The notes under the pieces: generated by a model
Database searches by the model: none
Seen by the model: the letters and a program-made list of their open reading frames with translations, nothing else
What the model was told of the DNA's origin: nothing
Program-made: the position numbers and the translations under genes
From: Plakobranchus ocellatus
Lineage: Eukaryota; Mollusca; Gastropoda; Plakobranchidae
Direction of reading: 5' to 3'
Assembly (NCBI GenBank): GCA_019648995.1
Contig: BLXT01001968.1
Location: 470,716-528,985 of the forward strand
DNA length: 58,270 nucleotides
Shown: piece after piece, positions 27,701 to 37,918 of the stretch
Numbering within the stretch: the stretch's first letter is position 1
How the letters are laid out: each line of letters opens with the position of its first letter

Positions 27701-30700
27701 CTTTATCCTGTCCTGTCAACCCTTGCGCATTATTACATTTACGGTTTCATTATATTGCACCTCTGATAATGTGCTGCTGTGGCTCAAATGTTCTATCTAG
27801 TGTAACTTATAGGTTTTCAGTTACTGGGTCTCTGTATCTGTTTTCTGAGATCATTTCTAAATGGTGGACTGGGCTTATATGGGTATATAATTTGGTATGA
27901 TTAATATATCAATATTCTGCAAATCAGCATTATTTATGCAAGTTTTTAATTGTGGAAAAAATTGGAGACTTTCAATGGTTTTATCACAATTGCTTAGATA
28001 TTTCATACATGCTATCAACATTAACCAGATCGGAAACTGTTTTGTGAAATAGTATGGAGTAAATATCAGTGAAGCTATGTGTGCATAATGTTGCTGAGCT
28101 TCAGGTATAACAAATGGCGCAGAAAATTTTTCCATGGAATTATTGGAGTATATATTTCAAGAATTCTGAGTTTGTAGACTTAAAAAATGATAATTTTTAG
28201 ACAGTTTTTTTCGTGATTGTTAAACAGGTTTCCTCCAGCATCGAAACAAAAACATCTATTTAAGAAAATAATGTGAGTTTTGGTTGAAAAGAAATTGTAA
28301 AAATGTCTGAAAGAAATGTCAACATTTTCTTTTTTAAAGTGTGGGTTTTGGTACTCTTTCAAAACTATAGATTATGATTTCTTTTTCTCAAAATCATTGC
28401 AATATCTATACATTCTGCTATCCCTGTAATAATAGAGCTGCCTTTTTTTTTTTGTTCAAATGAAGAATTATATGTGTAATGATATTGTGCTATTACCTTA
28501 TGAGTGAATGTCTGAATTTAAGAACTTGATTTAGTAACTTCTTAAATGCTGTACCGATCACATACTTAAAAAAAAAAAAAAAAAAAGGCTGCCCTAGAGA
28601 TTCTAGGATTATGGCCATCTTTTGTGCGTTTGTAGTCATAAAAACGAATAATCTGTGTTGTGGCTTTGCTTTCCCCAGGTTCGTACAGCTGTGAACAAAC
28701 TGGCGGAGGAGGGCGGAGTCACAGACCCACATAGTTTAGACAAGGCCTACTGGATACAGCGGGTCGGAGAGGTAAACAATTATCTCTCTTCCTCTTAATT
28801 CCACCATCTCTTCTCTTTCTTTGTCACACTCCTTTGTATTTCACTTGTTCATTTTGTTACAATTTGTTATATTATCTCAATAATTTGGGGCTTGCTGATG
28901 GTGATGCGAAAAAAAAAATAATGGGTTAGTTTTAAGGTGGGAAAATATTGCCAAAATAAAAAAAGAAATGACCGGAAAATGAATTATCATTCAGTATATT
29001 ATGGCTTTCAATACATTTTGCTTTTGTTTTTAATTCTGCCTTGTTTTTTGAATTGATCATGCAAAAATTTCTTTTTTCTTTTTGCCATTTGAAGTGCTGT
29101 ATGCAAGCACAACATTTATGCACAGTACATTTTTTTTTCCTGGAGTCTTCAAACTTGTTTTCCTTCACGGAATGGTGTGTTACATGAGCTTCTTAATCAC
29201 GGTTTTTGCCAGTACTTATTATTGTCTCATCTTTCTATTTAATGTGATTAATGCAATAAGCAAGAGTAAAGAATAAATAGAAAAAAATAAAATACATAAA
29301 TACAAATGCAAACGATTTCTGCTTCATGCTTTTAGACAAGAGATGCATAAACCTATGCTGTTCTAATTGTTTTGCTAAAGTTTTAGTTTTTTACAGAATA
29401 GTCTGTTCCAATATGTGGGCTATAGTGTATCATAAACTTATGCTGTTCTAATTGTTTCGCTAAAGTTTTATTTTCTTACAGAATAGTCTGTTCAAATATG
29501 TGGGCTATAGTGTATCATAAACTTATGCTGTTCTAATTGTTTTGCTAAAGTTTTAGTTTTTTACAGAATAGTCTGTTCAAATATCTGGGCTATAGTGTAT
29601 CATAAGCTTTTGTTTATCCTAAACTTTGCTAAAATTTCAATACAATTTGCACTATGTCTTTTTGTGTGTGAAGTAGAATTCATTTTTTTTTTAATATATG
29701 ATATTCCGATTTTTTTGACTACAGACAAGCCAATCCTAAGCAGCAATGGCTAGGTTAGTTTGAGTGTAGAGACTAGAAGGTATGGCTTCCTATCAGTATC
29801 GTCTATCAATGTAGCATGAATAATCTGTATATGTATATCTCTCTCAATAAATGTGATGGCTCTAAAATTCTTTCATTCTCTGTTATGCATGTGGATATAT
29901 GTTTTTCTCTCCCTCTAAGAAATTTATGTAATTTTATGTCACAGTTAATCATAATAACTCTGAATATACTAATCACCTTTTACTCTCACAAATGTGTATT
30001 CTTGCAATCATTTCCAATAAGTTGCATTTTGCTAAGTCATATTCAGACACTTAATTGCTTGAAACGTTCCATTTGTTATTCGCTTTTCCCAATTAAACCC
30101 ATTATTTTTCTTTTTTTACCTGATAATAAAGTAAAAAGTATAGAGATCTCCCTAAAAATCCAAATGATTAAAAAAATATGTTTTAGAAAGTGCCTGTTTC
30201 AGCATTGGATTTTGTTAATATACTCTAAGTCCATTGAAAATGCCCCAAATGCATACCAGTGGGACAGGCTTAGAAACTGAGTAATTAGTTGGGTTTTTTT
30301 TTATATGTAACACATACTCCAGGTGCTTCCTGCTTCACTACTGTGAGCTGTGGAGTGTAACAAGAACAGTAGATAAACATGCAATGAATAAAAATAAAAA
30401 CACACTGATATTTAATTGTTATAAACCCAGACAAATGCATATTTCAGTTTATTTGGACTACTTCTGATATATGTGTATGTGGGGGTTTTTTTTGGTGGTT
30501 TTTTTATTAACTTTTTTTTTTTTTGGCTGATTTTGTTGGAAACAAATAAGTTTCATTTTTTCTCATGTAAGTTGCAACTCAGACTAGGCTGGATTGAGCA
30601 GAGACTACTTTAAATACCGGGGATATGATAATAAAGTTTTTACTTTATCTGTTTGTAGTTGCATTTGTCAAGATGTACACGTCATATCTTGATACTAGTC

Positions 30701-32111
30701 ACAATAGCAGTCACAAGTCACAGTTTGAATACGTTTAATTATTGATGGTCTGAATCACATTCTGTGACCTTCATATTAACCTTGAAAACTGTACAAAGAT
30801 ATTTTGATTCTCTGGCACAATATACATGTTCAAGATGTTTTGAAAAAAAAAATTAAAAGACAGAAAAACAACTTATAGAAAAACAAATTTTTTCTTATAA
30901 GTGTAATGTGCAACAAAGCCTATTTAGGGTTGGTATATAAGCATAATATTGTTCAATACTGACATGAGAAAAACCTACAATGATTTGTCAGGTTTGTTTT
31001 CTGCTGGGCCTGTCTAAAGTAGAAATCATGATCAATTTTGAGTGCCTTGGATATTTGAATTCAGGTAACTTTAGCTGTGATTTCAACAACTTTTATTCCT
31101 TTCTTGAAGGTAATTGATTGGATCAATAGTTTTTTTGGGGGTTTTTTTGTCGTATTAAACATTAAATTGACGCATACCAAAATTATGGTTCTAGTTAATG
31201 TAGAGGTTTCTAGTAATTTACAGAACATTTATGAATAACTAGGTTACAGTCAAGGAAAAAAAGAAGAAATTCATATTTTGGTATCTTAATGCAGCTTTCC
31301 TGGAGCACCATAACATGAATTTCATTTTCTGTGTTAGTCATGTGTGTGTGTGTGTTTATGTGTGTGCTTGCTAGTTTTCCCAAATCTTTCTCCTTTCAGT
31401 AGTAACTAACATTTGTATTTAAATATCATAATCATTTTGATTAACATTACTCATTATTAATATTGATAAATATTTATAGCTTTTTTTATTTTATTATGAA
31501 CTCATTCTTTTTTTTTAACACTGGAAAAAATTAATTATAACTAAGCATAAAAAAAGAAGGACCTAAAATTTTTTTTATTTTCTTCTCTACTAAGCAGTAG
31601 ATGTTGATGGCTTTGCTGGTGGTGTGTATGACATAGTGATGCAGTTGCCTCTTCTTTTTTTTACTTAATTATTCTTTTGTGACAATTTCATTTGGCTGTC
31701 AGCTTTAAACAGGCTGGCCATAAAGCTGTTAATAAGCAAAAAAATAGAAGTGAGTTAACGGGTAAAAATTTCAAAGAAAACTTAAATTAAGCTATTTTTA
31801 GCTTAGACACTTTGAAGGAAATCAGACTGCAGCAGCAGAGAGAAAAAAAATTATAATTGATGTAAAGATTAAGTTTTCAAAATAATTTGTTCTTTGAATG
31901 TTCAACACTTTGTTACAAAACCTTCATCATGCCAGTTTTGGTTGTTGTTGACAAGAGAGTCGCCTATGTTGACCTTGGTCAATCTGATTCACGTCCCCAG
32001 CTTTCCATTCAGTTACAGCAAAGCAGTGAATACTGGTCAGACAAAGTCCGAGATCTCTCGTCACAACTGGAAAAGACTCGCAGTGCATCCATCAGTACCA
32101 AAGTCTTCTAA
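261..32111 (+). CDS. CCDC18: Long coiled-coil protein, CCDC18-like, 5' partial, 31 exons
   Basis: Coding exons seen: 261-344, 566-733, 1300-1383, 1927-2031, 3094-3156, 7668-7910, 8394-8624, 9363-9593, 10568-10651, 11221-11388, 12740-12982, 13363-13446, 13712-13795, 14873-14992, 15469-15684, 16177-16344, 17011-17178, 17561-17644, 18555-18722, 19234-19317, 20010-20177, 20510-20682, 22422-22454, 23110-23151, 23851-23944, 24612-24682, 25193-25295, 26337-26528, 27068-27127, 28679-28771, 32001-32111. All introns are GT-AG and the exons join in frame into 1,339 residues and a TAA. The first exon opens in phase 0 with no start codon, so the N-terminus lies upstream. The product is almost all heptad coiled coil, rich in E, Q, K and L, with no signal peptide or membrane segment. 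It is probably a cytoskeletal or centrosomal rod, but that role is inferred. The CCDC18 name rests on my recollection of its length and of the C-terminal motifs (VNTW, YWIQRVGEL, SSEYW). Another long coiled-coil family is possible. Confidence 0.72.
7017..7335. repeat. 26-bp minisatellite, about 12 copies
   Basis: The unit reads gataaacaaaagtgaataac followed by ttgtga, with variants tgga for gtga and gtaa for gtga. The variants partly alternate, hinting at expansion by pairs. All three reverse frames stay open because 26 is not a multiple of three and the unit has no stop on that strand. Those open frames are artefacts. Confidence 0.92.
7481..7605. repeat. CT and TATC microsatellite
   Basis: CT-rich start followed by about 16 TATC units with two TCGA interruptions, in intron 5 just upstream of exon 6. 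Confidence 0.9.
7668..9593 (+). CDS. Coiled-coil gene, exons 6-8
   Basis: Three long phase-0 exons of 81, 77 and 77 codons, close to or short of three 28-residue units (84 codons) by 3, 7 and 7 codons. They are the most G/C-rich part of the gene. Exon 6 starts SRNHLHTIDQM, exon 7 starts IRRQNEQLK, and exon 8 starts ELDQESSIEQL. Exon 7 uses the donor gtcagt at 8625. The intron before exon 7 is almost all pyrimidine. A 188-codon open frame antisense to exon 7 (8044-8610) is a shadow of the coding strand plus the CT repeat. Confidence 0.87.
7983..8280. repeat. (CT)n repeat and polypyrimidine tract
   Basis: A pure CT run of about 60 bp (7983-8044) continued by imperfect CT/CCT sequence to about 8280. 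It fills most of the short intron between exons 6 and 7. Confidence 0.9.
9813..9853. repeat. Imperfect (CA)n microsatellite
   Basis: acacacaccacacacatgca and onward, interrupted by single changes, within intron 8. Confidence 0.8.
10568..15684 (+). CDS. Coiled-coil gene, exons 9-15
   Basis: Seven phase-0 exons of 28, 56, 81, 28, 28, 40 and 72 codons. The last two add to 112, which is four 28-residue units. Exon 13 (IDGLNNDVDTLKKDL...) is a clean example of the single unit. Several introns here carry local tandem duplications: before exon 10 (36 bp), between exons 10 and 11 (66 bp, about 320 bp, and 60 bp) and between exons 12 and 13 (84 bp). The assembly gap lies in the intron before exon 11, so an exon missing between 10 and 11 cannot be excluded, although the frame is kept without one. 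Confidence 0.84.
11137..11208. repeat. 36-bp tandem duplication before exon 10
   Basis: Two copies of a pyrimidine-rich unit (ctctccctatttgcctgtct...) directly upstream of the exon 10 acceptor at 11220. They lengthen the polypyrimidine region. Confidence 0.8.
11635..11764. repeat. 66-bp tandem duplication
   Basis: Two copies starting at 11635 and 11701 (gaatgcctggttagccttga...), with few differences. The unit is 22 codons and stays open in one frame, but it sits in an intron without splice sites around it. Confidence 0.85.
11779..12642. repeat. Duplication of about 320 bp flanking the gap
   Basis: Copy 1 at about 11779-12096 and copy 2 at about 12324-12642 are offset by 545-546 bp and nearly identical, including the phrase ggcacctgattatagatatg. 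Copy 1 runs straight into the gap and copy 2 starts where it ends. Either a true tandem duplication or two haplotypes joined end to end. Confidence 0.85.
12097..12323. other. Assembly gap (227 unknown bases)
   Basis: A run of N between two near-identical copies of the same intron sequence. The true length and content are unknown, and the flanking duplication makes a misjoin possible. Confidence 0.98.
12620..12739. repeat. 60-bp tandem duplication ending at the exon 11 acceptor
   Basis: Units at 12620-12679 and 12680-12739, identical except at the end: the first ends caatatctt, the second caatatcag, which is the splice acceptor of exon 11. Only the second copy supplies a usable AG. Confidence 0.85.
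13486..13653. repeat. 84-bp tandem duplication in intron 12
   Basis: Two nearly identical copies starting gcaatttatatgaaattcac at 13486 and 13570. The unit does not include exon sequence, so the match with the 84-nt exon size is probably chance. Confidence 0.85.
15741..15782. repeat. (TA)n microsatellite
   Basis: About 20 TA units followed by an A run, in intron 15. Confidence 0.9.
16177..20177 (+). CDS. Coiled-coil gene, exons 16-21
   Basis: Six phase-0 exons of 56, 56, 28, 56, 28 and 56 codons: every one is a whole number of 28-residue units. The half-way points of the 56-codon exons also begin with L, matching the start of a second unit. Donors include gtaata, gtgagg, gtaagt, gtcagt, gtaaca and gttgga. 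A purine-rich stretch near 15868 that follows a cag and resembles an exon runs into a stop and has no donor, so I leave it out. Confidence 0.87.
20510..21805 (+). CDS. Alternative last exon: read-through of exon 22 into a novel 374-residue tail
   Basis: The frame of exon 22 stays open past its donor (20683) for 1,120 nt to a TGA at 21803-21805. The tail shows coding-like composition, richer in G/C than the introns. It holds a CDKCKC cysteine cluster, a Trp-containing stretch (LKSWFEGFL, DWIKFLFNVWKRKC), a mixed polar region, a run of nine glutamates from a GAG/GGA repeat (about 21517-21542), and a hydrophobic glycine-rich end with SPGIVYEGKGLG and GFLALGLGGDST. It is not coiled coil and I recognise no domain. 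A chance open frame this long in A/T-rich intron is unlikely. A poly(A) signal follows. Alternatives are a retained-intron transcript or the remnant of an inserted coding sequence. Confidence 0.62.
   Translation, partial: SSKLVSELELSRQNYRSANEEIANLRSALEESRANGDRLHQESEMVVHNVNTWVQEQKCVKADRTGKHDSEHSIYSRGRGGGFRDNICGNAKLYISTCEIVAALQFFIPCDKCKCRSSLEKEAKNLAISSEASMVLTVDFLKSWFEGFLQSEKLDRIRQPVGVRERDWIKFLFNVWKRKCGKQNHFQSLQPLASGQQPGKEVQTTSELTSESERSFQLIQLHGRTGNICSENNSSHKLLMQEIREFLSRHGSSCRMAEKNGLNELFAQNKDCHEFKPEDENPSQLSLKEESNLTLQKKISNEILVADKPKTESFVPCGKVLGVGQCKWSSNALMQEEEEEEEEEDIVLVSQFVQSKFVSPSVGHMVSLISPGIVYEGKGLGHQRLDEFGSPEVGFLALGLGGDSTINLTLKGRIRPPCLTQDRQDYDLFVM
20510..25295 (+). CDS. Coiled-coil gene, exons 22-27 with two micro-exons
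   Basis: Here the phase-0 pattern ends. Exon lengths are 173, 33, 42, 94, 71 and 103 nt, with split codons at four of the five internal junctions; they sum to 172 whole codons. Exon 22 ends in VNTWVQEQK and splices to the 33-nt exon (MANEKLGNKI), then to the 42-nt exon (REQSKAIMALTSEKE). The peptide across the micro-exons is coherent coiled coil, which supports them. The donor of exon 22, gtgcgt, is weaker than its neighbours and allows the alternative end described separately. Confidence 0.8.
22139..22144 (+). promoter_or_regulatory. Poly(A) signal of the alternative short isoform
   Basis: AATAAA lies 334 nt after the alternative stop and is followed by a T/G-rich stretch (ttttgtgtctttt). 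This is the usual arrangement of cleavage signal and downstream element. It precedes the 33-nt exon at 22422, so cleavage here would give an mRNA ending in the read-through tail. Confidence 0.5.
26337..32111 (+). CDS. Coiled-coil gene, exons 28-31 and stop
   Basis: Exons of 64, 20 and 31 codons and a last exon of 36 codons plus TAA, all phase 0. Exon 28 ends TEQYKDPEKL. The 20-codon exon is serine-rich (EKFLASDKGFSTQSESDVSE) and not helical. The two final exons carry aromatic motifs unlike the rod: AYWIQRVGE, then LSIQLQQSSEYWSDKV. They are likely the conserved C-terminal signature of the family. The last intron (28772-32000) is 3.2 kb. Confidence 0.82.
28772..32000 (+). other. Large intron 30
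   Basis: A 3.2-kb A/T-rich intron with one clear structure, an 85-bp tandem repeat at about 29346-29600. A 154-codon open frame at 29816-30280 is rich in I, L, S, F and C, as expected of random A/T-rich DNA, and I do not support it as a gene. Confidence 0.6.
29346..29600. repeat. 85-bp tandem repeat, three copies
   Basis: Units start at 29346, 29431 and 29516 (cataaacttatgctgttct...) and contain agaatagtctgttc. They differ at a few positions. The repeat lies in intron 30. Confidence 0.88.
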
Positions 32112-32220
32112 TTGGCCAATTTATTAGCAAAGATTAAAGTTTTCTGATTCTTCAAATTTAAAACTATTTCTCTCCGCTTTCCTTTTTTCCGATTTCCTTT
32201 TTTTTTTTTTTCTCAAGACT

Positions 32221-32223
32221 NNN
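32221..32223. other. Three unknown bases
   Basis: nnn between a T-rich and an A-rich stretch in the presumed 3' UTR of the coiled-coil gene, probably a homopolymer that could not be resolved. Confidence 0.95.
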
Positions 32224-32416
32224 AAAAAAAAATGGCTAGTTTACCTATTTGGCACATTGTTGAGATAAAGGGAGTACCTTTGAAACTGCAGATTTTGAAA
32301 GATCAGCATTTGTTTTGTTTTATTAAAGGAATGTTTGCCTCCACTTCTACATTTTTTGTTGTTGTTTTGCGTGTACAAATTGTAATCAAATTTGTAGGTA
32401 TTTGCTTTGAAGGATC

Positions 32417-32422
32417 AATAAA
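32417..32422 (+). promoter_or_regulatory. Candidate proximal poly(A) signal
   Basis: AATAAA about 306 nt after the stop of the full-length coiled-coil gene, followed within 40 nt by a T/G-rich stretch (gttttgctagtttgttc). Confidence 0.4.
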
Positions 32423-34738
32423 TAGCGTAGGATTCACTGTGCTACTGTTTTGCTAGTTTGTTCAGCAGTAAGGGAATCACTACCTGGTATTCAGAACTTT
32501 TATCAGGAAAAACTCTTACATTTTCGACTTTCGTAGAATAATTTATTTTTGTTCACTTGGTATAAGCTTCAGCCAAATTTTGGTAGTTGGTTTTTTTTTT
32601 ATCTCACTCCAAGAGAAAAAAATATTTAAGGCCATTCATATTCAGCTCAGAATGCTTCAGCGATTGTAGGAACAAAAACCTCATACAAATACTTGCCTTA
32701 TCACTTTTGAACATGTGTGAGTCGAATTTGTATGTGGATTTTTATGTGTTTTTTAATGTGTGACAAAATGTTCCAAAGAAAGATGAAAGAAAAGAGAAAA
32801 AGCTCTTCAATTTGCTTTCTATGCTTTTCTTTTTTTCTACTCAGATTTGATTTAAAAACTAAAAAGCATTTAATATTATCAAACAGCAATAGAATGTGGT
32901 AAGAGGAAAGATCTAGTGGCATTTTGCTCTTAATTGGAAAAAGAAAAATAAAGCAGCACGTAGAATTTTGCACAGACTAGACAATCCATGAATGCTTCAT
33001 TTGAAACTGCAAGTGGTACGAGGGGTGCTTTTGAATTCAGTTCACGATTTGACTCTTGATTGATACTCTGCAACATGGCTTTATTTATTACATCATAATT
33101 TGTGATCAAGAAGATGGGAAAAAATAATCCCTCTTTCCTTACAGAAATCTTAACATTTCATTGCCACAACTGCAAAATTTGTAGATTTATCAATAAATTT
33201 TCCAAGAGCATTTTCTTTTAAAAATATGGTAAAATTGTTTTATTTTGTATTGACTGGCCTTATCACTTCATGAGAAAAAAATATTATTGCAGAAGTATTT
33301 GTCACAGATCAGGAAAGCAGTAGACGTACAGCATTACAACTTTCCAACTGTGATCCCAAGTTTTGTTTGCATGTCTGTGACAGCGGTACTGACAATACAC
33401 CGATATCCATGGCCTGTGATTTTTTTCCTCAAGGATCATTTTGTTTTTTACCGTGTTAGAGTTATGCTTTTTAACAATTGTTCTTTTGTGGTTTGTTCAT
33501 CCTTTGATGTGTTTTTAGAATGAAGTTTTCAAATCATCAGCTCAGACAATTGAGTCGCTCTTAGTCTTACTGCTGATAGAATGTGTGTCTAATATCTCTG
33601 TGATATAAAATGGAAACTTTATCCAAAAATTGTCCGTCCCCATATAGTCAATTTAGTTTAATTTTTGCAAATTAAAGAAAGTGCTGTCAATCAACTTTTC
33701 TCACAATGTATTTGTGATAATTATGTGTATCTTTTACTTTCAAAGTGGCAGTATGTGTTATTTATAACGCAGTATTTTTATACACACACCATATTTTTAA
33801 ATGAGCGAGTGCAGCTTCATAAATTTCCATCCACAAAAGACTTACCCTATATTTTTAAGGTTAATTTCCTCTTTGGTTTTTAATGAGTCTATTTATTGCA
33901 TCACACCATATAATATAATTCTGTTACATTCTTTGTTAAAGAGTGTTACATGTATTTTCTAAGGTTTTTTTTGGAAGTGTGTTTCTTGCCAAATTTTTAA
34001 ATTTATCTAAGCTTTTTTTTTTTTTTTACATTCATGCACATGATCCGTCCAGTACGCATGATTAAATCTGTCCAGAACGATGATATATTGATATGTAGTC
34101 CCTGTGGGTTTTTCTCCATGGTGTGAATGTTTTTGTAAGAAGGCAAGTTTTAGGCTTTATTTTACAAAACTACCAACTAATGAAACTTCATAGAAGGGTT
34201 TTCTCCCCAAAGCTCAATTGATTCAAGGAGTACTAGTACAATTGTTATTGCCATAGGAAAATGTTTGTTTTGAAGTAAAACCTGGAAAGTAGAGATTAAC
34301 CCTCCTGTTTATTTTTGTTTATTCACACAGTATTTATGAAGCATGTAGTTGTTTTATTTGTAGACCTTTTTCTTTTTCCAAACCTCTCCCCTTTGAAAAT
34401 AATTTTAAACAAATTAAATTAATAGACAATTTAAAATGAAATTGGTCATTTTATTTCCCATGTATCAATTATAATATCGATATTGTACTTTCACATTTTT
34501 CTTTAAATAAAGAAATCATAAGAATGATTTTTTCATATGCATTGGTTTTGTTTCGTTTTTTTTCCTTTTTTTCTTTGTCCTTGTCATCTTAAATCTGATT
34601 ATTTTGATATCTTCATGCACCAAAGTCGATAAAAAGTGTAATCATAGTGCGACAAGTGTTCTTTGCTTACACATAGTTGAGTCTGGTTTTTTTACTTGTT
34701 TCCAAAACTTGACATCTCCTTTATTTTTTTATTTGTAA

Positions 34739-34744
34739 AATAAA
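34739..34744 (+). promoter_or_regulatory. Candidate distal poly(A) signal
   Basis: AATAAA in aaaataaagtttgtttc, a strong context. If used, the 3' UTR would be about 2.6 kb and would end a few kilobases from the convergent gene. Confidence 0.35.
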
Positions 34745-35161
34745 GTTTGTTTCAAATTCTCCTGAATTGCATCCCAAGATTTATTTGACTGGAGCCATAA
34801 AATTATCGCCATTGCCACAATTAATGCATGAAATAGGTTTTAAAATTGTAAAATTCTTTTTAGATTAACATATTAAAAAGTCATATGTCCAAATTTATTA
34901 GAATGCATTTAGACCAACTTTTGGAAAATCACTCTTTATAAAACTAAATTTTATCGTTTCAAGTTCAACAATCATCAATACATCTTTTGTGTACTATTAT
35001 TGAATCTTGATGAACCAACTTGCATTCGACAAGCAATAGAATTTAACCTCAGGTTTAGCCAGATCACATACACACACTATTACAATAATAATCATAAGCA
35101 AATCTGAGCCCTAACATTCAACAGTACTTTAGGTACAAGACTAAACACTCAGGCCCCCACA

Positions 35162-35448
35162 AAAGATTAAGTAGTAAGAATATACAACATGCCTTTGAGG
35201 TAAATCATAGTGGAAAGAGGCAAGTCATGAAAAAGCTTGTAATGCAGCATTCAAAGATTAAGTAGTAAGAATATACAATATGCCTTTGAGGTAAATCATA
35301 GTGGAAAGAGGCAAGTCATGAAAAAAGCTTGTAATGCAGCATTCAAAGATTGAGTAGTAAGAATATACAACATGCCTTTGAGGTAAATCATAGTGGAAAG
35401 AGGCAAGTCATGAAAGCTTGTAATGCAGGATTCAAAGATTGAGTGTGA
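35162..35448. repeat. 91-bp tandem repeat, three copies and a partial
   Basis: Units start at 35162, 35253 and 35345 with a partial fourth at 35434 (aaagattaagtagtaagaat...). Copies differ mainly in the length of an A run before gcttgtaatg. It lies in the convergent spacer. Confidence 0.88.
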
Positions 35449-37852
35449 TAATATTCAGAGATATGCATGTTGAATTTTGTCTCAAAATAAAACATAATGT
35501 GGATGACAACCTTGAAAAAATTGGTCTATAGTATAGCACCATATAGAGCACAGCCCTCGGAGATCAAATCAGATGAAATGTTGCTAGTCTTGCAAAGACT
35601 TTTATAACTTCAGGTATCTTTTTTTTTTCTGGCCAAACCATTAAGAAATACAGCAACATCCTTACACAAAGAACCACTAATTATTTAGGTGGAAGCTATC
35701 CTGTCAAACTCCTTTTTATTTCCTACCAGACATGTATGATTGCACTAAGTCGTATACACAATAGTTCTTGCTTCCCTAAAAAACCTCATTATGTTTTGAG
35801 GCTTCTCCAGAAATCAGGAAAAAGACTGATGGAATTTGTGTGAGGATGTGCTAGCCCACTAAATGCTTGCAATTGCTGTGTGTCAAAACAGGATAAAACT
35901 GCTTAAAAAAATAATGATACAGTAAATGAATTAGCAATTATAAAAAAAAAATTATACGGTACTTAAAAAATCAAGATCAATCTCATCCTCGTAAAGCATT
36001 TTTGTAATAATGAAGGAAACTATCTTTTATTTTCAGTTTGACTTCCGAGCTCTCTTTGTTCCAAATGCTTCTCTTTATAATGAAAATAAATTGGTCTAAC
36101 CTTGTATTTGTAATCAGCAAGTTCTAGACCCACGAGACCTCATTTGAAACATGGCAATCTTGTTAAATGCAAGTTTTGCCGTAAAGCCAGCATTCTTTAG
36201 GAGGAAGGATTGTATAGCCTTACTCATGTGAGTCCATGAGAAAATACGAGTACAAGGATTTTCGTCTAATGAATTTTTAGGAACTACATTTTTTAAGTTT
36301 TAAACAGGCGATTTTCGTTTTTCAGGTTTTCGATGAAGAGAACTTGATATTTAACTGAGATTATTTTGTATAGTTGGCTAAATCCACTTTAAATATTTCC
36401 TGCAGGCTGCTGTTCAAATTGAAATAATGGTTGAGCAAATCTTTGAACGCTGCTCACATGCACACATACAAAGAACCTACTGAGTTGAAATTTAAAATTG
36501 TCCTCTAAAACTAGAAGGAGAAAACAAGTGTAAAACAGACAATAGTTCTTTAAAATCCATAACTACTTAAACTAGCCTTAGTGAGTGATGAGTTCCATTT
36601 TGTTTATGACTTCAAAGCCCTGAAAATTGGGTATTTTGGGGCCATTTGTGCATAAACAAATAATCTTTTTTTTTTTTTTATATTAACAAAAAATGCAGTC
36701 TCGCCCCCCAAAAAGCTAAACATGAGAGAATAAAGTAATTCAGCGCAAATAAGTATGCCGTTCTTGTTGTAAACCTGCCGACCCCTTCAGCCATGCAGTT
36801 AAAAAGCCAGTTAAAAAAAACCTAATTTATGTCCACAATTTACACATTGTAGTTTTCATCAGTCGACTGTCTTCTAGTTCTAGGACTATTCCAAATGAGA
36901 TCGAATGCAATTTTGGAACATTTTACACTATCTTTATAGCCTGGAGGCTACTATAATCATGTGAATGATGAAAACTGGTATACAGATATAAAAGAAAGAA
37001 ACATTATTCACTGCAAAGATTTGAAAGAAACAAACAAGTCTTGGAATTTTTTCTTTCCACAACGTTATTTATGACATCCGACTCGATAGGAATAATTTCA
37101 GGACAAACTATATGAGGCTGTCCCACAAAAAGAATATAGTTAAGGTTTTGTATGCCTGGCTTTGAATGAAAAGCCTTTCTTAGACTTAGAGGGGTGAAAA
37201 TTACTACCATCTTTATGTTGACTTTCTATAGACATGCTACAGATTTTCTGCACATAATACATAAAGTTTAGGAAATTTTTACTTTTTTATTTTTTTATTT
37301 CATCTTATTTTGTGGGACGTCTGCACAAATATGTTCTCCATTATGAAATCAACTGATATATTGTAGGGCAGCCAATTGAAAGCAGTACCGGCCATACACT
37401 TATAACTGTTCCTATTCTTCTTGCCATTTCTTGAAAAATTGGATTTACATTAATATTGAAAAAAATTACAAAACGCTTTTCAGGCATAAGAGAACATGTG
37501 ATTTTATTTTCATCATAGCAAATATCCATGGGAACAAACATTTGAAAAAGTTACAATTTTACTTTGCTTTGAGAGGTAATTAATATCATAATATGTGTAT
37601 TCTATGCATTCTATAAATTTGAAGAAGATTCATGAAGCATCCAGTTTTTACTCAAATTGGCTTACAAATTTATAATTTTAATGTCTCAAAATTAAATCAT
37701 AGCAAATAAGCAACAAATGAGATTTTTATTTTCATTTTCAGAGTAATTTTTTTCCCCTCTAAAATAATAATACACTATCTCCACTTTACATACTTTTACT
37801 TGAGAAAATCCTTCACAAGTTGGCAGATATGCGTGTTGAGTTTCTTTTATTG

Positions 37853-37918
37853 CCCTGCATCCCATATCGATTTTGTATGCATTTACCCTGCATCCCATAT
37901 CAATTTTGTATGCATTTT
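37853..37918. repeat. 33-bp tandem duplication
   Basis: Two copies of ccctgcatcccatatcgatt... at 37853 and 37886, in the spacer downstream of the first AT-hook gene. Confidence 0.8.

Larger units (their letters stand above)
32112..34760 (+). other. Presumed 3' UTR of the coiled-coil gene
   Basis: No coding signal after the stop. AATAAA hexamers occur at 32417-32422 (followed by a T/G-rich stretch) and 34739-34744 (followed by tttgtttc), which would give UTRs of about 0.3 or 2.6 kb. Three bases are unknown at 32221-32223. Which site is used cannot be told from sequence alone. Confidence 0.4.

Noticed and set aside
29816-30280. 154-codon open frame in intron 30
   Set aside because: Amino acids are those expected from random A/T-rich DNA, with no splice context, no domain and no coding-like composition.
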